58,921 nt of DNA from an uncultured Marinobacter sp. (lineage in GTDB: Bacteria; Pseudomonadota; Gammaproteobacteria; Pseudomonadales; Oleiphilaceae). Position 1 is the first letter of the stretch, and the number at the start of each line of letters is the position of its first letter. The stretch is from positions 1 through 58,921 of the forward strand of contig NZ_CAMPJO010000019.1 of the NCBI RefSeq assembly GCF_946886895.1, in the 5' to 3' direction. The translations under genes and the position numbers were made by a program. Shown piece by piece: positions 43,155 to 53,975 of the stretch. The notes under the pieces were generated by a model. The model saw only the letters and a program-made list of their open reading frames with translations. It was not told the DNA's origin and did not search any database.

Positions 43155-44270
43155 TCATTCAGGGGTATAGGGTACGTACTCAACCACTTCCAGCTCGAAG
43201 CCGGAAATGGCCGAGAATTTAATCGGCGGGCTCAACAGCCGCATCTTGCCAACCCCGATGTCCCGGAGAATCTGGGAGCCCGTGCCTACGGTAAAGTAGA
43301 CCCCGGAACTGCCCTTGCCGGCCGGCGCCTGGCCCTGGTCGAAAAACTCGTGAATACGGTCTTCCAGGTTGTAGCTGTCCTCGGCACTGTTGAGCAGTAC
43401 CACAACCCCCTTGCCTTCCTCAGCCACTTTCTCCAGCGCGTGGTGCAACGGCCAGCTGCGGGAATCCTTGCGACGGGCACCCAGCAAATCCCTGAGCGTG
43501 TCGGTAATGTGCACACGGACATACACGGGATCGTCGGGTGAGATGTTACCCATGACCATCGCCAGGTGGGTAGCGCCCTGAATATTGTCGCGATAGGTGC
43601 GCAGGGAAAACAGGCCGTACTCTGTGTCCAGTTCGTTTTCTTCAACGCACTCGATGGTACGTTCGTTCATAGTCCGGTAATGGATCAGGTCGGCAATGGT
43701 GCCAATTTTCAGGCCATGTTCGTCGGCAAACCGCTCCAGATCCTCTCGGCGGGCCATGGAGCCATCGTCATTCATGATTTCACAAATCACACCGGCGGAT
43801 TCACACCCGGCCAGGGAGGCCAGATCACAGGACGCCTCAGTATGGCCGGCTCGACTGAGCACGCCGCCCGGGTCTGCCATCAGCGGAAAGATATGCCCCG
43901 GCTGCACCAGATCCGAGGCCTTTGCATCGCGCGCAACCGCCGCCTGAACAGTGCGGGCGCGGTCGGCCGCAGAAATGCCCGTGGTCACTCCCTCTGCCGC
44001 TTCAATGGACAGCGTGAATTTGGTGCCGAAACCGGATGCATTCTGATGAACCATCAACGGCAGCCCAAGTTGCTCGCAGCGGTCACGGGTCATCGGCATA
44101 CAGATCAGGCCCCGGCCGAATCGGGCCATGAAATTGATGGCGCCGGCGGTACAGTGTTCAGCCGCCATCACCAGGTCGCCTTCATTCTCACGATCTTCAT
44201 CGTCCATCAGGATGACCATTTTGCCCTGACGGATGTCTTCAATGATTTCTTCAATGCTGTTCAGTGCCAT
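43155..44270 (-). CDS. ribB: 3,4-dihydroxy-2-butanone 4-phosphate synthase with degenerate cyclohydrolase domain (RibBX)
   Basis: The N-terminal half (about residues 1-200) is RibB, with the acidic active-site segment [17 protein letters not shown]. The C-terminal half (about 205-371) resembles GTP cyclohydrolase II but lacks the three zinc cysteines: after VRVH the sequence reads [13 protein letters not shown] instead of the CxTGD...CDCG block, and the GRGIGL region is replaced too. This is the RibBX architecture described in Shewanella and seen in Pseudomonas, where the domain no longer acts as cyclohydrolase. A separate ribA is expected elsewhere. The start at 44270 fits the family. Confidence 0.92.
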   Translation of the reverse strand: MALNSIEEIIEDIRQGKMVILMDDEDRENEGDLVMAAEHCTAGAINFMARFGRGLICMPMTRDRCEQLGLPLMVHQNASGFGTKFTLSIEAAEGVTTGISAADRARTVQAAVARDAKASDLVQPGHIFPLMADPGGVLSRAGHTEASCDLASLAGCESAGVICEIMNDDGSMARREDLERFADEHGLKIGTIADLIHYRTMNERTIECVEENELDTEYGLFSLRTYRDNIQGATHLAMVMGNISPDDPVYVRVHITDTLRDLLGARRKDSRSWPLHHALEKVAEEGKGVVVLLNSAEDSYNLEDRIHEFFDQGQAPAGKGSSGVYFTVGTGSQILRDIGVGKMRLLSPPIKFSAISGFELEVVEYVPYTPE

Positions 44271-44334
44271 ACGGTTTTGCACCCTTGCAGCCTCCCGGTG
44301 GCTATGCACCACGGGGACACCGTGAATTTAAAGA

Positions 44335-45450
44335 TCAGGGACGGCCCAGGATCAATCGTTGATCCTCTCCCACCTGACGTCGGTCCAGCACCTTCCATTG
44401 CACCTTGTCTGCCATGGATTCCAGTGGCAGGTGGGCGGTCGGCCGCCCGGTGCTGCCAAGGAATACCGGCGCCTGATACAGCCAGAGCTCATCGACCAGG
44501 CCTTCACTGACAAACGTCCCAGCCAGTGTCGGGCCAGCCTCCACCAGCAATTCATTGATGCCCAGCTCTCCGAGGGCGTCGAGCAATTCTGACACGTCAA
44601 TCCCATTGTCTTTCCAGGCAACACCGGTAAGGCTGATGCCCAAGGCGGCCAGATCCTGCGCCGGTGCCGTCGCCAACGTCGAAGACGCGCAGAACACCTG
44701 TACATTGCCCCCCTGGAGTATGGTGGCAGATGCGGGCGTCCGGGCATCCCGGTCGGCAATAACCCGCAAGGGCTGGCGCGACGGCTCCGTGGCATCACCG
44801 ATATCGCCCAGCTCTTCCCGCCGGACCGTCAACGCGGGATCGTCTGCCAGCACTGTGCCAACCCCCGTGAGAATGGCATCACTGATCGCCCGCAGACGTT
44901 GCACATCCCGCCGGGCTTCAGCACCGGTGATCCACTGGCTTTCACCGGAGGCCATGGCCGTCCGGCCATCGAGACTGGCCGCCATTTTCAGACGAACCCA
45001 GGGCCGGCCCGTATTCATTCGCTTCATGAAGCCAGGGTTCAGGCGCACCGCTTCATTCGCCAGCAGGCCCTCGGTCACCCGTATCCCGGCCTCCCGCAAC
45101 AATTCCAGGCCGCGTCCGGACACCGACGGGTTCGGGTCTTTGGTGGCCGCGACCACATGAGCGACACCGGCATCAATCAACGCACGCGCGCAGGGCGGTG
45201 TACGCCCGAAATGACTGCAGGGTTCCAGCGTCACATAGGCCGTGGCACCCCGGGCGGACGGCCCGGCCTGGCTGAGCGCCCGGATTTCCGCATGCGCCTC
45301 GCCAGCCCGTTCGTGCCAGCCTTCGCCGAGAATTTCATCGCCCCTGGCAATCACGCAGCCCACCCGCGGGTTTGGGTGCGTGGAATAGCGGCCTCGCCAG
45401 GCAAGCTGGACCGCCCGGGCCATCATGGCCATGTCCCGAAGCCCGGTCAT
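44335..45450 (-). CDS. ribD: Bifunctional riboflavin deaminase/reductase RibD
   Basis: RibD deaminates and then reduces the pyrimidine intermediate of riboflavin synthesis. The 371-residue protein has the N-terminal deaminase domain with zinc ligands in HAEIRAL and [11 protein letters not shown], and the C-terminal reductase domain (about 150-371, [13 protein letters not shown]). The ATG overlaps the nrdR stop by 4 bases (ATGA). The riboflavin synthase gene that usually follows is absent: only 64 bases separate ribD from ribBX. Confidence 0.95.
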   Translation of the reverse strand: MTGLRDMAMMARAVQLAWRGRYSTHPNPRVGCVIARGDEILGEGWHERAGEAHAEIRALSQAGPSARGATAYVTLEPCSHFGRTPPCARALIDAGVAHVVAATKDPNPSVSGRGLELLREAGIRVTEGLLANEAVRLNPGFMKRMNTGRPWVRLKMAASLDGRTAMASGESQWITGAEARRDVQRLRAISDAILTGVGTVLADDPALTVRREELGDIGDATEPSRQPLRVIADRDARTPASATILQGGNVQVFCASSTLATAPAQDLAALGISLTGVAWKDNGIDVSELLDALGELGINELLVEAGPTLAGTFVSEGLVDELWLYQAPVFLGSTGRPTAHLPLESMADKVQWKVLDRRQVGEDQRLILGRP

Positions 45451-45965
45451 GGCTTTCCTTCGGATACGTCGTTGTCGGCCAGGGCTTTCGCCACATCCAC
45501 CGCGGTCTCGCCGTTGGTGGCCGACAGCCGCTCGATCTCTTCCTTGAACTCGTTGATATCCTGAAAGCTCCGGTACACCGACGCAAACCGTACATAAGCC
45601 ACTTTGTCGAGTTGCCGAAGCTCCGTCATCACTTCCTCGCCCAGCTGCATCGACTTCACTTCCCGCTCACCGGTTGCCCTCAGGCGATACTTGATACGGT
45701 TCAGTGCGGCGTCGATCTGTTCGATACTCACCGGCCGCTTCTCCAGCGCCTTCATGAGCCCGGCCCGCAGCTTTTCTTCATCGAAGGGCTGCCGGGTCCC
45801 ATCCTGCTTGACCACCCTGGGCATCACCAGTTCGGCGGACTCAAAGGTGGTGAAACGCTCCCGGCACGACAGGCACTCCCTGCGGCGGCGCACCTGATCA
45901 CCCTCGGCCACAAGCCGGGAGTCAATCACCTTGGTATCTGCTTCACCACAGAAAGGACAATGCAT
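45447..45965 (-). CDS. nrdR: Transcriptional repressor NrdR
   Basis: NrdR represses ribonucleotide reductase genes in response to dATP/ATP. The 172-residue protein has the zinc ribbon (MHCPFCG and CLSCRERF) at residues 1-35 and an ATP-cone domain (about 49-139). It heads the nrdR-ribD cluster, 68 bases after glyA, from which a hairpin separates it. Confidence 0.96.
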   Translation of the reverse strand: MHCPFCGEADTKVIDSRLVAEGDQVRRRRECLSCRERFTTFESAELVMPRVVKQDGTRQPFDEEKLRAGLMKALEKRPVSIEQIDAALNRIKYRLRATGEREVKSMQLGEEVMTELRQLDKVAYVRFASVYRSFQDINEFKEEIERLSATNGETAVDVAKALADNDVSEGKP

Positions 45966-45987
45966 CGTTCATGCTCCGGAAAGGGAA

Positions 45988-46016
45988 CCGGGCTGACCGA
46001 TCAGCGATCAGCCCGG
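45988..46016 (-). terminator. Hairpin between glyA and nrdR
   Basis: CCGGGCTGA (45988-45996) pairs with TCAGCCCGG (46008-46016) with an 11-base loop. On the minus strand the following bases are TTCCCTTTCC, a weak U-rich tail, so it may end glyA or allow partial readthrough into nrdR. Confidence 0.6.
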
Positions 46017-46033
46017 CGGGTCGTGCCTGAAGT

Positions 46034-47287
<1,254 letters not shown>

Positions 47288-47641
47288 GGATGCGCTGCCT
47301 CTGTATGCTTGGCTGGCCCGGAGAGCTTTGAGAATCCCCACAGGCTCCCTGAAAAATTGGGCCGCTATTCTATCTTACAAATGGGTGAAAAATCACCCTT
47401 TATACCGTCCGCAGATACCGGCATGCAGCCAACTCCGGTTTCTGGTCAATTGCTATCCCCCTGGCCTTTCGATACCTTACGGGTTGGTTTTGCCGCAGGT
47501 GACAAGTTGGCCTGCCTTAAAGAATTATTTGCCACGGAACCCACGGAAGTACACGGAAAAGGAAAAGATTTTTCTTTATTTTTATTCCGTGTACTTCCGT
47601 GGGTTCCGTGGCAAAAAATCAGTCAAGAGGACACAGCCAAT
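47288..47641. other. Divergent intergenic region between glyA and ettA
   Basis: This 354-base region has no convincing gene. It holds a possible glyA -10 box (47367-47372), a small hairpin GGGTGA-AAAA-TCACCC at 47383-47398 followed by TTTAT, and the large palindrome at 47528-47615. A weak continuous frame runs through it into ettA, but the ettA family start is at 47642. Confidence 0.6.
47528..47615. repeat. Palindromic repeat of the ACGGAA family, copy 2 (perfect 31-bp arms)
   Basis: The left arm 47528-47558 and right arm 47585-47615 are perfect inverted repeats of 31 bp around a 26-base AT-rich loop. Each arm holds three ACGGAA units spaced about 10 bases apart (GCCACGGAAC, CCACGGAAGT, ACACGGAA). 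The palindrome ends only 26 bases before the ettA start codon. It belongs to the same family as the copy at 36734-36810. Confidence 0.92.
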
Positions 47642-49303
47642 ATGGCCCAATACGTCTACACCATGAACCGCGTGGGCAGGGTGGTTCCGCCCAAGCGGGA
47701 GATTCTGAAAGACATTTCACTGAGTTTCTTTCCCGGCGCCAAAATTGGCGTACTCGGCCTCAACGGCTCCGGTAAATCCACCCTGTTGCGCATCATGGCG
47801 GGCGTGGACCAGGATTACATTGGTGAGGCCCGCCCCCAGCCTGGCATCAATGTGGGCTACCTGCCCCAGGAGCCGGAGCTGGACGAGGCGAAAACCGTCA
47901 AGGAAATCGTCGACGAGGCAGTCTCCGGCGTTCACAACGCCCTGGCAGAGCTGGATCAGGTGTACGCCGCCTATGCCGAGCCCGATGCGGACTTCGATGC
48001 CCTGGCCAAGAAGCAGGGTGAGCTGGAAGCCTTCATCCAGGCGACCGACGGCCACGACATTGAACGCAAGATGGAGGTCGCCGCCGACGCGTTGCGCCTG
48101 CCGCCCTGGGATCAGAAGGTAAAGGTGCTGTCGGGTGGCGAGCGCCGCCGAGTTGCCCTGTGCCGCCTGCTGCTGTCCGGCCCGGACATGCTGCTGCTGG
48201 ACGAGCCCACCAACCATCTGGATGCCGAGTCCGTGGCCTGGCTTGAGCGCTTCCTGCACGATTACGAAGGCACCGTAGTGGCGATCACACACGACCGCTA
48301 CTTCCTGGACAACGTGGCGGGCTGGATCCTGGAACTGGATCGTGGCCACGGCATTCCGTTTGAAGGCAACTACAGCCAGTGGCTGGAGAACAAGGAAAAA
48401 CGCCTGGAGATGGAGTCGAAACAGGAAGCCTCTCACCAGAAAGCCATCAAGCAGGAACTGGAATGGGTGCGCAGCAATGCCAAGGGCCGTCAATCCAAGA
48501 GCAAGGCCCGTCTGGCCCGCTTTGAGGAGATGAGCTCCCAGGAATTCCAGAAGCGCAATGAAACCAACGAGCTGTACATTCCGCCCGGCCCTCGCCTGGG
48601 CAACAAGGTGATTGAAGTGGACGGCATCAGCAAGTCCTTCGATGACCGCCTGTTGTACGAGGACGTATCCTTCAGCGTGCCGCCCGGAGCCATCGTGGGC
48701 ATTATCGGTGGTAACGGTGCCGGCAAATCCACCCTGTTCAAGATGATCGCAGGTTTCGACAAGCCGGATTGCGGCGACATCACAGTGGGTGAAACCGTGG
48801 AACTGGCCTACGTGGACCAGATGCGCGACCTGGATGGCAGCAAAACCGTCTGGGAAGAGCTCTCCGATGGCAACGATATTATCAAGGTGGGCAACTACGA
48901 GACCCCGTCCCGGGCCTACGTTGGGCGCTTCAATTTCAAAGGCAGCGACCAGCAGAAACGGGTTGGGGATCTGTCCGGTGGTGAGCGTAATCGCCTGCAC
49001 CTGGCCAAGCTGCTCAAAGAAGGCGGCAACGTGCTGCTGCTGGACGAACCCACCAACGACCTGGATGTGGAAACCCTGCGCGCCCTGGAAGAGGCGTTGC
49101 TCAACTTCCCGGGGTCTGCCCTGGTAATCTCGCACGACCGCTGGTTCCTGGACCGGGTCGCCAGCCATATCCTGGCATTCGAGGACGACGGCGACGTGGT
49201 GTACTTCGAAGGTAACTTCACGGAGTACGATGAGGACTTCAAGAAGCGCAAGGGCGATTCCGCCATGCAGCCCAAACGCATGAAATACAAGAAGCTGGCT
49301 TGA
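47642..49303 (+). CDS. ettA: Energy-dependent translational throttle protein EttA (ABC-F)
   Basis: EttA binds the ribosomal E site and gates the first elongation step according to ADP/ATP level. The 553-residue protein has two ABC domains (Walker A GLNGSGKST near residue 40 and GGNGAGKST near 360; signatures LSGGERRR and LSGGERN), joined by the long linker with the Arm subdomain. GAGGA about ten bases upstream supports the start at 47642. The stop overlaps the radA start (TGATG). A large palindrome lies in its leader. Confidence 0.96.
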   Translation: MAQYVYTMNRVGRVVPPKREILKDISLSFFPGAKIGVLGLNGSGKSTLLRIMAGVDQDYIGEARPQPGINVGYLPQEPELDEAKTVKEIVDEAVSGVHNALAELDQVYAAYAEPDADFDALAKKQGELEAFIQATDGHDIERKMEVAADALRLPPWDQKVKVLSGGERRRVALCRLLLSGPDMLLLDEPTNHLDAESVAWLERFLHDYEGTVVAITHDRYFLDNVAGWILELDRGHGIPFEGNYSQWLENKEKRLEMESKQEASHQKAIKQELEWVRSNAKGRQSKSKARLARFEEMSSQEFQKRNETNELYIPPGPRLGNKVIEVDGISKSFDDRLLYEDVSFSVPPGAIVGIIGGNGAGKSTLFKMIAGFDKPDCGDITVGETVELAYVDQMRDLDGSKTVWEELSDGNDIIKVGNYETPSRAYVGRFNFKGSDQQKRVGDLSGGERNRLHLAKLLKEGGNVLLLDEPTNDLDVETLRALEEALLNFPGSALVISHDRWFLDRVASHILAFEDDGDVVYFEGNFTEYDEDFKKRKGDSAMQPKRMKYKKLA

Positions 49304-50679
49304 TGGCAAAAGCAAAAACCGCCTACGTCTGCACCGAATGCGGCGCAGATTATTCCAAGTGGCAAGGCCAGTGCACCGCCTGCCAGGCCTGGAATACCAT
49401 CAGCGAAGTCCGCGGCATAAGCAGCAATGGCAAAGGCGCCCGCGGCGCTCGCTTTGAAGGGTTTGCCGGCAGTCTGTCGGAAGTCCAGAGTCTGGACGAC
49501 GTCAGTCTCGCGGAACAGCCACGCATCAGCTCCGGCATGCAGGAGTTTGACCGGGTCCTTGGCGGCGGCCTGGTTGAGGGCTCGGCAGTGCTCATGGGCG
49601 GCCACCCGGGCGCCGGCAAGAGTACGCTTCTGCTCCAGGCCGTCTGCCATCTCGCTGCCAGCGTCCCGGCCCTGTATGTGACCGGCGAGGAGTCCCTGCA
49701 ACAGGTTGCCATGCGCGCCAAGCGGCTGGGATTACCTACCAAAGACCTGAAAATGCTGTCTGAAACCAGCGTTGAACGGGTCATGCAGGTGGCTGAATCA
49801 GAGAGGCCGCGAATTCTGGTGGTGGACAGTATTCAGGTGATGCATGTGGCTGAGACCGAGTCGGCGCCCGGTAGCGTGTCTCAGGTCCGCGAAAGCGCCG
49901 CCTACCTGACCCGCTTTGCCAAGCAGACCGGCACCATCCTGTTTCTTGTGGGGCACGTCACCAAGGACGGCAGCCTGGCCGGTCCGAAAGTTCTGGAGCA
50001 CATGATCGACTGTTCGATCTTGCTCGAGGGCTCCAGCGACAGTCGCTACCGCACGCTGCGCGGCATCAAGAACCGGTTTGGTGCGGTGAATGAGCTGGGC
50101 GTATTTGCCATGCTTGAGCAGGGCCTGAAGGAAGTAAAAAACCCCAGCGCCATATTTCTTAATCGGGGTGAAGATGCAGCTCCCGGCAGTGTGGTGATGG
50201 TGGTCTGGGAAGGCACCCGTCCCATGCTGGTGGAAATCCAGGCGTTGGTGGACATGGCCCAGGGCGGCTACCCAAGGCGGGTAGCGGTTGGCCTGGACCA
50301 GAACCGGCTGGCGATGCTGCTGGCCGTATTGCACCGCCACGGCGGCATGCATGTGTCTGACCAGGATGTGTTCGTGAATGTGGTCGGTGGTGTGAAGGTG
50401 AACGAAACCAGCGCCGATCTCGCCCTGCTGGCCGCCATTGTCTCGTCGTTCCGCGACCGCGCCCTGCCCCAGGACCTGGTAATCTTCGGTGAAGTCGGTC
50501 TGTCCGGCGAGATTCGACCGGTACCCAGTGGCCAGGAACGCATCTACGAAGCCGCCAAGCACGGTTTTACCCGGGCGCTGGTGCCCAAATCCAATGCTCC
50601 GCGCAAGACCATTGAGGGCATGAAGGTGATTCCGGTGACCAAGCTGAGTGATGCGCTTTCAGCACTAGAAGAGCTTTAG
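49303..50679 (+). CDS. radA: DNA repair protein RadA
   Basis: RadA is a RecA-like branch migration protein in recombinational repair. The 458-residue protein has an N-terminal zinc finger (CTECG and CTACQAW), a RecA-like ATPase with Walker A GGHPGAGKST near residue 103, the KNRFG motif characteristic of RadA, and a C-terminal Lon-like domain (about 300-458). Its ATG overlaps the ettA stop, so the pair is translationally coupled. Confidence 0.97.
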   Translation: MAKAKTAYVCTECGADYSKWQGQCTACQAWNTISEVRGISSNGKGARGARFEGFAGSLSEVQSLDDVSLAEQPRISSGMQEFDRVLGGGLVEGSAVLMGGHPGAGKSTLLLQAVCHLAASVPALYVTGEESLQQVAMRAKRLGLPTKDLKMLSETSVERVMQVAESERPRILVVDSIQVMHVAETESAPGSVSQVRESAAYLTRFAKQTGTILFLVGHVTKDGSLAGPKVLEHMIDCSILLEGSSDSRYRTLRGIKNRFGAVNELGVFAMLEQGLKEVKNPSAIFLNRGEDAAPGSVVMVVWEGTRPMLVEIQALVDMAQGGYPRRVAVGLDQNRLAMLLAVLHRHGGMHVSDQDVFVNVVGGVKVNETSADLALLAAIVSSFRDRALPQDLVIFGEVGLSGEIRPVPSGQERIYEAAKHGFTRALVPKSNAPRKTIEGMKVIPVTKLSDALSALEEL

Positions 50680-50727
50680 GCCTGCTATCCTGAGAGTATA
50701 CGGAGAGGTTGGCGGGGGCTTATCGAC

Positions 50728-50759
50728 GTAGGTCGGATTAGGCGGGGCCGTCATCCGAC
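50728..50759 (+). repeat. REP-like palindrome 1
   Basis: GTAG is followed by GTCGGAT...ATCCGAC, an imperfect palindrome with TAGGC and GCCGTC inside. It matches the element at 51233-51271 in inverted orientation. An outer GGCGGG (50711-50716) and CCCGCC (50764-50769) can extend the stem. It lies just after radA and before the convergent PilZ gene end, and may also end transcription. Confidence 0.8.
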
Positions 50760-50771
50760 AAAACCCGCCGA

Positions 50772-51140
50772 CTAGTCGATGAGATGAGCAAACTCCCTTT
50801 CCAATAACGCCTGGTCACCCAGGTTAAGCTCAACAAGACGCTTGAGGTGGGTAGCACTGTCGAGGTCGATGTACTGGCACTTGAAACCCAGCCTGTGCGG
50901 CTCTATGTGCCGGAGCTCCACTGCCATAACAATGCCCGCTTCGTGGTCGTTCAGGTGAACAATCACCTCGCAGGGCTGTTTTAAAGGCACATCCCACCCG
51001 TCCGGCCGTTTTACCAGAACGCCCTTCAGGGAAATATCCAGCACCTCAGTCGTCCAGACAGTCTCCAGACAGTGGAGCTCGCAGGGCGCGTCGAATTCGA
51101 TCCGGTGGAACCGGCGCTTTTCGGGGGTCTTCGTGGGCAA
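50772..51140 (-). CDS. PilZ-domain protein
   Basis: PilZ domains bind cyclic di-GMP and control motility, biofilm or secretion. The 122-residue protein is a stand-alone PilZ domain with the RxxxR motif at residues 9-13 (RRFHR) and DxSxxG at 35-40 (DISLKG), so c-di-GMP binding is likely. The start codon is TTG with AGGAG seven bases upstream; no in-frame ATG fits. It lies between radA and hemE, flanked on both sides by REP-like elements. Its partner or target is unknown. Confidence 0.88.
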   Translation of the reverse strand: MPTKTPEKRRFHRIEFDAPCELHCLETVWTTEVLDISLKGVLVKRPDGWDVPLKQPCEVIVHLNDHEAGIVMAVELRHIEPHRLGFKCQYIDLDSATHLKRLVELNLGDQALLEREFAHLID

Positions 51141-51232
51141 GTGGTTACTCCTGTTTACCGGCCTTGTTTTATCTGACTATAGACCGGACAGAAGGATGCA
51201 TCCAGAGGAGTTTTGGGTTGGTTTCAGGGGTT

Positions 51233-51271
51233 GTCGGGTTACGGCACGCGTGTGTGCCTGACCCGACCTAC
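51233..51271 (-). repeat. REP-like palindrome 2 (inverted to copy 1)
   Basis: Read on the minus strand it is GTAG then GTCGGGT...ACCCGAC, with CAGGC and GCCGTA inside, the same order of blocks as copy 1. The loop is longer. It lies 12 bases after the hemE stop and about 92 bases upstream of the PilZ gene, and may serve as the hemE terminator. Confidence 0.8.
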
Positions 51272-51283
51272 GGTACGGCAGGC

Positions 51284-52348
51284 TCAGCGGTGATACTCCG
51301 GACTCAATTCAACGACCGCCTCAATAAACGCCTTGGCGTGCTCGGGATCCACATCCGGTGTTATGCCGTGGCCGAGATTGAAGATATGCCCGGGGCCGGA
51401 TCCATAGCGGCGCAGAATATCGGCGACTTCCTGCCGGATCCGTTTCTGTGGCGCGTAGAGCATGGCCGGGTCCATGTTGCCCTGAAGGGCGACGCGATCA
51501 CCGATGCGAGCACGGGCGTTGCCGATATCCGTGGTCCAGTCCAGACCAACGGCGTCTGCACCGGAATCGGCAATGGATTCCAGCCACTGACCACCGTTCT
51601 TGGTGAACAGGATCACTGGCACACGGCGGCCCTCGCGCTCGCGTATCAGGCCGTCGACGATTTTCTTCATGTACCGCAGGGAAAACTCTTCATACGCCCA
51701 ACTGCTCAGCACGCCACCCCAGGTATCAAAAATCTGAACCGCCTGGGCGCCTGCCCGAATCTGCCCGTTCAGGTAATCAATGACCGAGTCCGCCAGATGA
51801 TCCAGCAACCGGTGCATGACGTCCGGCTGGCTGTACATCAGCTTCTTGGCCTCCCGGAAATCCTTGGAAGAGCTGCCTTCAATCATGTAGGTCGCCAGGG
51901 TCCACGGGCTTCCGGAGAAGCCAATGAGAGGCACACTGCCGTTGAGTGCTCCGCGAATGGTAGAAACCGCGTTCATCACGTAGTCCAGGTCCACTTCCGC
52001 GTTCAGGGAGGGCAACGCCGCCACATCCGCTTCGGAACGAATGGTATTCCTGAACTTGGGGCCTTCCCCGGTTTCAAAGTAAAGCCCCAGCCCCAATGCA
52101 TCGGGAATGGTCAGGATATCCGAGAACAGAATCGCCGCATCCAGGGGGTAACGTTCGAGAGGTTGGAGGGTCACCTCGCAGGCCAGCGGCGTGTTCTTGC
52201 ACAAGCTGAGAAAATCTCCGGCTTTCGCCCGTGTAGCGCGGTATTCAGGCAGGTATCGCCCGGCCTGTCGCATCATCCACACCGGTGTGCGGTCAACGGG
52301 CTGGCGCATGAGGGCTCGCAGGAAACGGTCGTTTTTCAGCTCGGTCAT
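51284..52348 (-). CDS. hemE: Uroporphyrinogen decarboxylase
   Basis: HemE removes four acetate carboxyls from uroporphyrinogen III to make coproporphyrinogen III in heme synthesis. The 354-residue protein begins with the family segment [29 protein letters not shown] and has the [10 protein letters not shown] block and the catalytic Asp in ILFSDIL. It follows gltD after a terminator, the same order as in Pseudomonas. Confidence 0.97.
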   Translation of the reverse strand: MTELKNDRFLRALMRQPVDRTPVWMMRQAGRYLPEYRATRAKAGDFLSLCKNTPLACEVTLQPLERYPLDAAILFSDILTIPDALGLGLYFETGEGPKFRNTIRSEADVAALPSLNAEVDLDYVMNAVSTIRGALNGSVPLIGFSGSPWTLATYMIEGSSSKDFREAKKLMYSQPDVMHRLLDHLADSVIDYLNGQIRAGAQAVQIFDTWGGVLSSWAYEEFSLRYMKKIVDGLIREREGRRVPVILFTKNGGQWLESIADSGADAVGLDWTTDIGNARARIGDRVALQGNMDPAMLYAPQKRIRQEVADILRRYGSGPGHIFNLGHGITPDVDPEHAKAFIEAVVELSPEYHR

Positions 52349-52418
52349 AGGAAATCCAGCGTTTTCTGTACAAAGGGGAACAGTGGGTGGGGAGCCATAA
52401 TACCGGGTTTGCGGCGAT

Positions 52419-52453
52419 AAAAAAGGGCGGCTTTCCCTTAGGAGGCCGCCCTT
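52419..52453 (-). terminator. Rho-independent terminator after gltBD
   Basis: AAGGGCGGC (52423-52431) pairs with GCCGCCCTT (52445-52453); on the minus strand the stem is followed by TTTTTA. It lies 20 to 60 bases after the gltD stop and ends the gltB-gltD transcript. Confidence 0.9.
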
Positions 52454-52475
52454 CCGATCCGGATCAGACCCGCAG

Positions 52476-53912
<1,437 letters not shown>

Positions 53913-53975
53913 TCAATGTCGACGAGGGTGGCGATCACCTTGCTCACCCTGAACCCAACGCTTCGAACCGGCCCG

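Noticed and set aside
44271..44334. FMN riboswitch before ribBX
   Set aside because: The gap is only 64 bases, too short for the conserved RFN structure, and none of its motifs are present.
47288..47641. Glycine riboswitch upstream of glyA
   Set aside because: No tandem aptamer-like structure was recognised; the large hairpin is a repeat element oriented without regard to glyA.
47717..49315. 532-codon open frame on the minus strand opposite ettA
   Set aside because: It is antisense to a canonical ABC-F gene, with no family similarity; codon-bias shadow.
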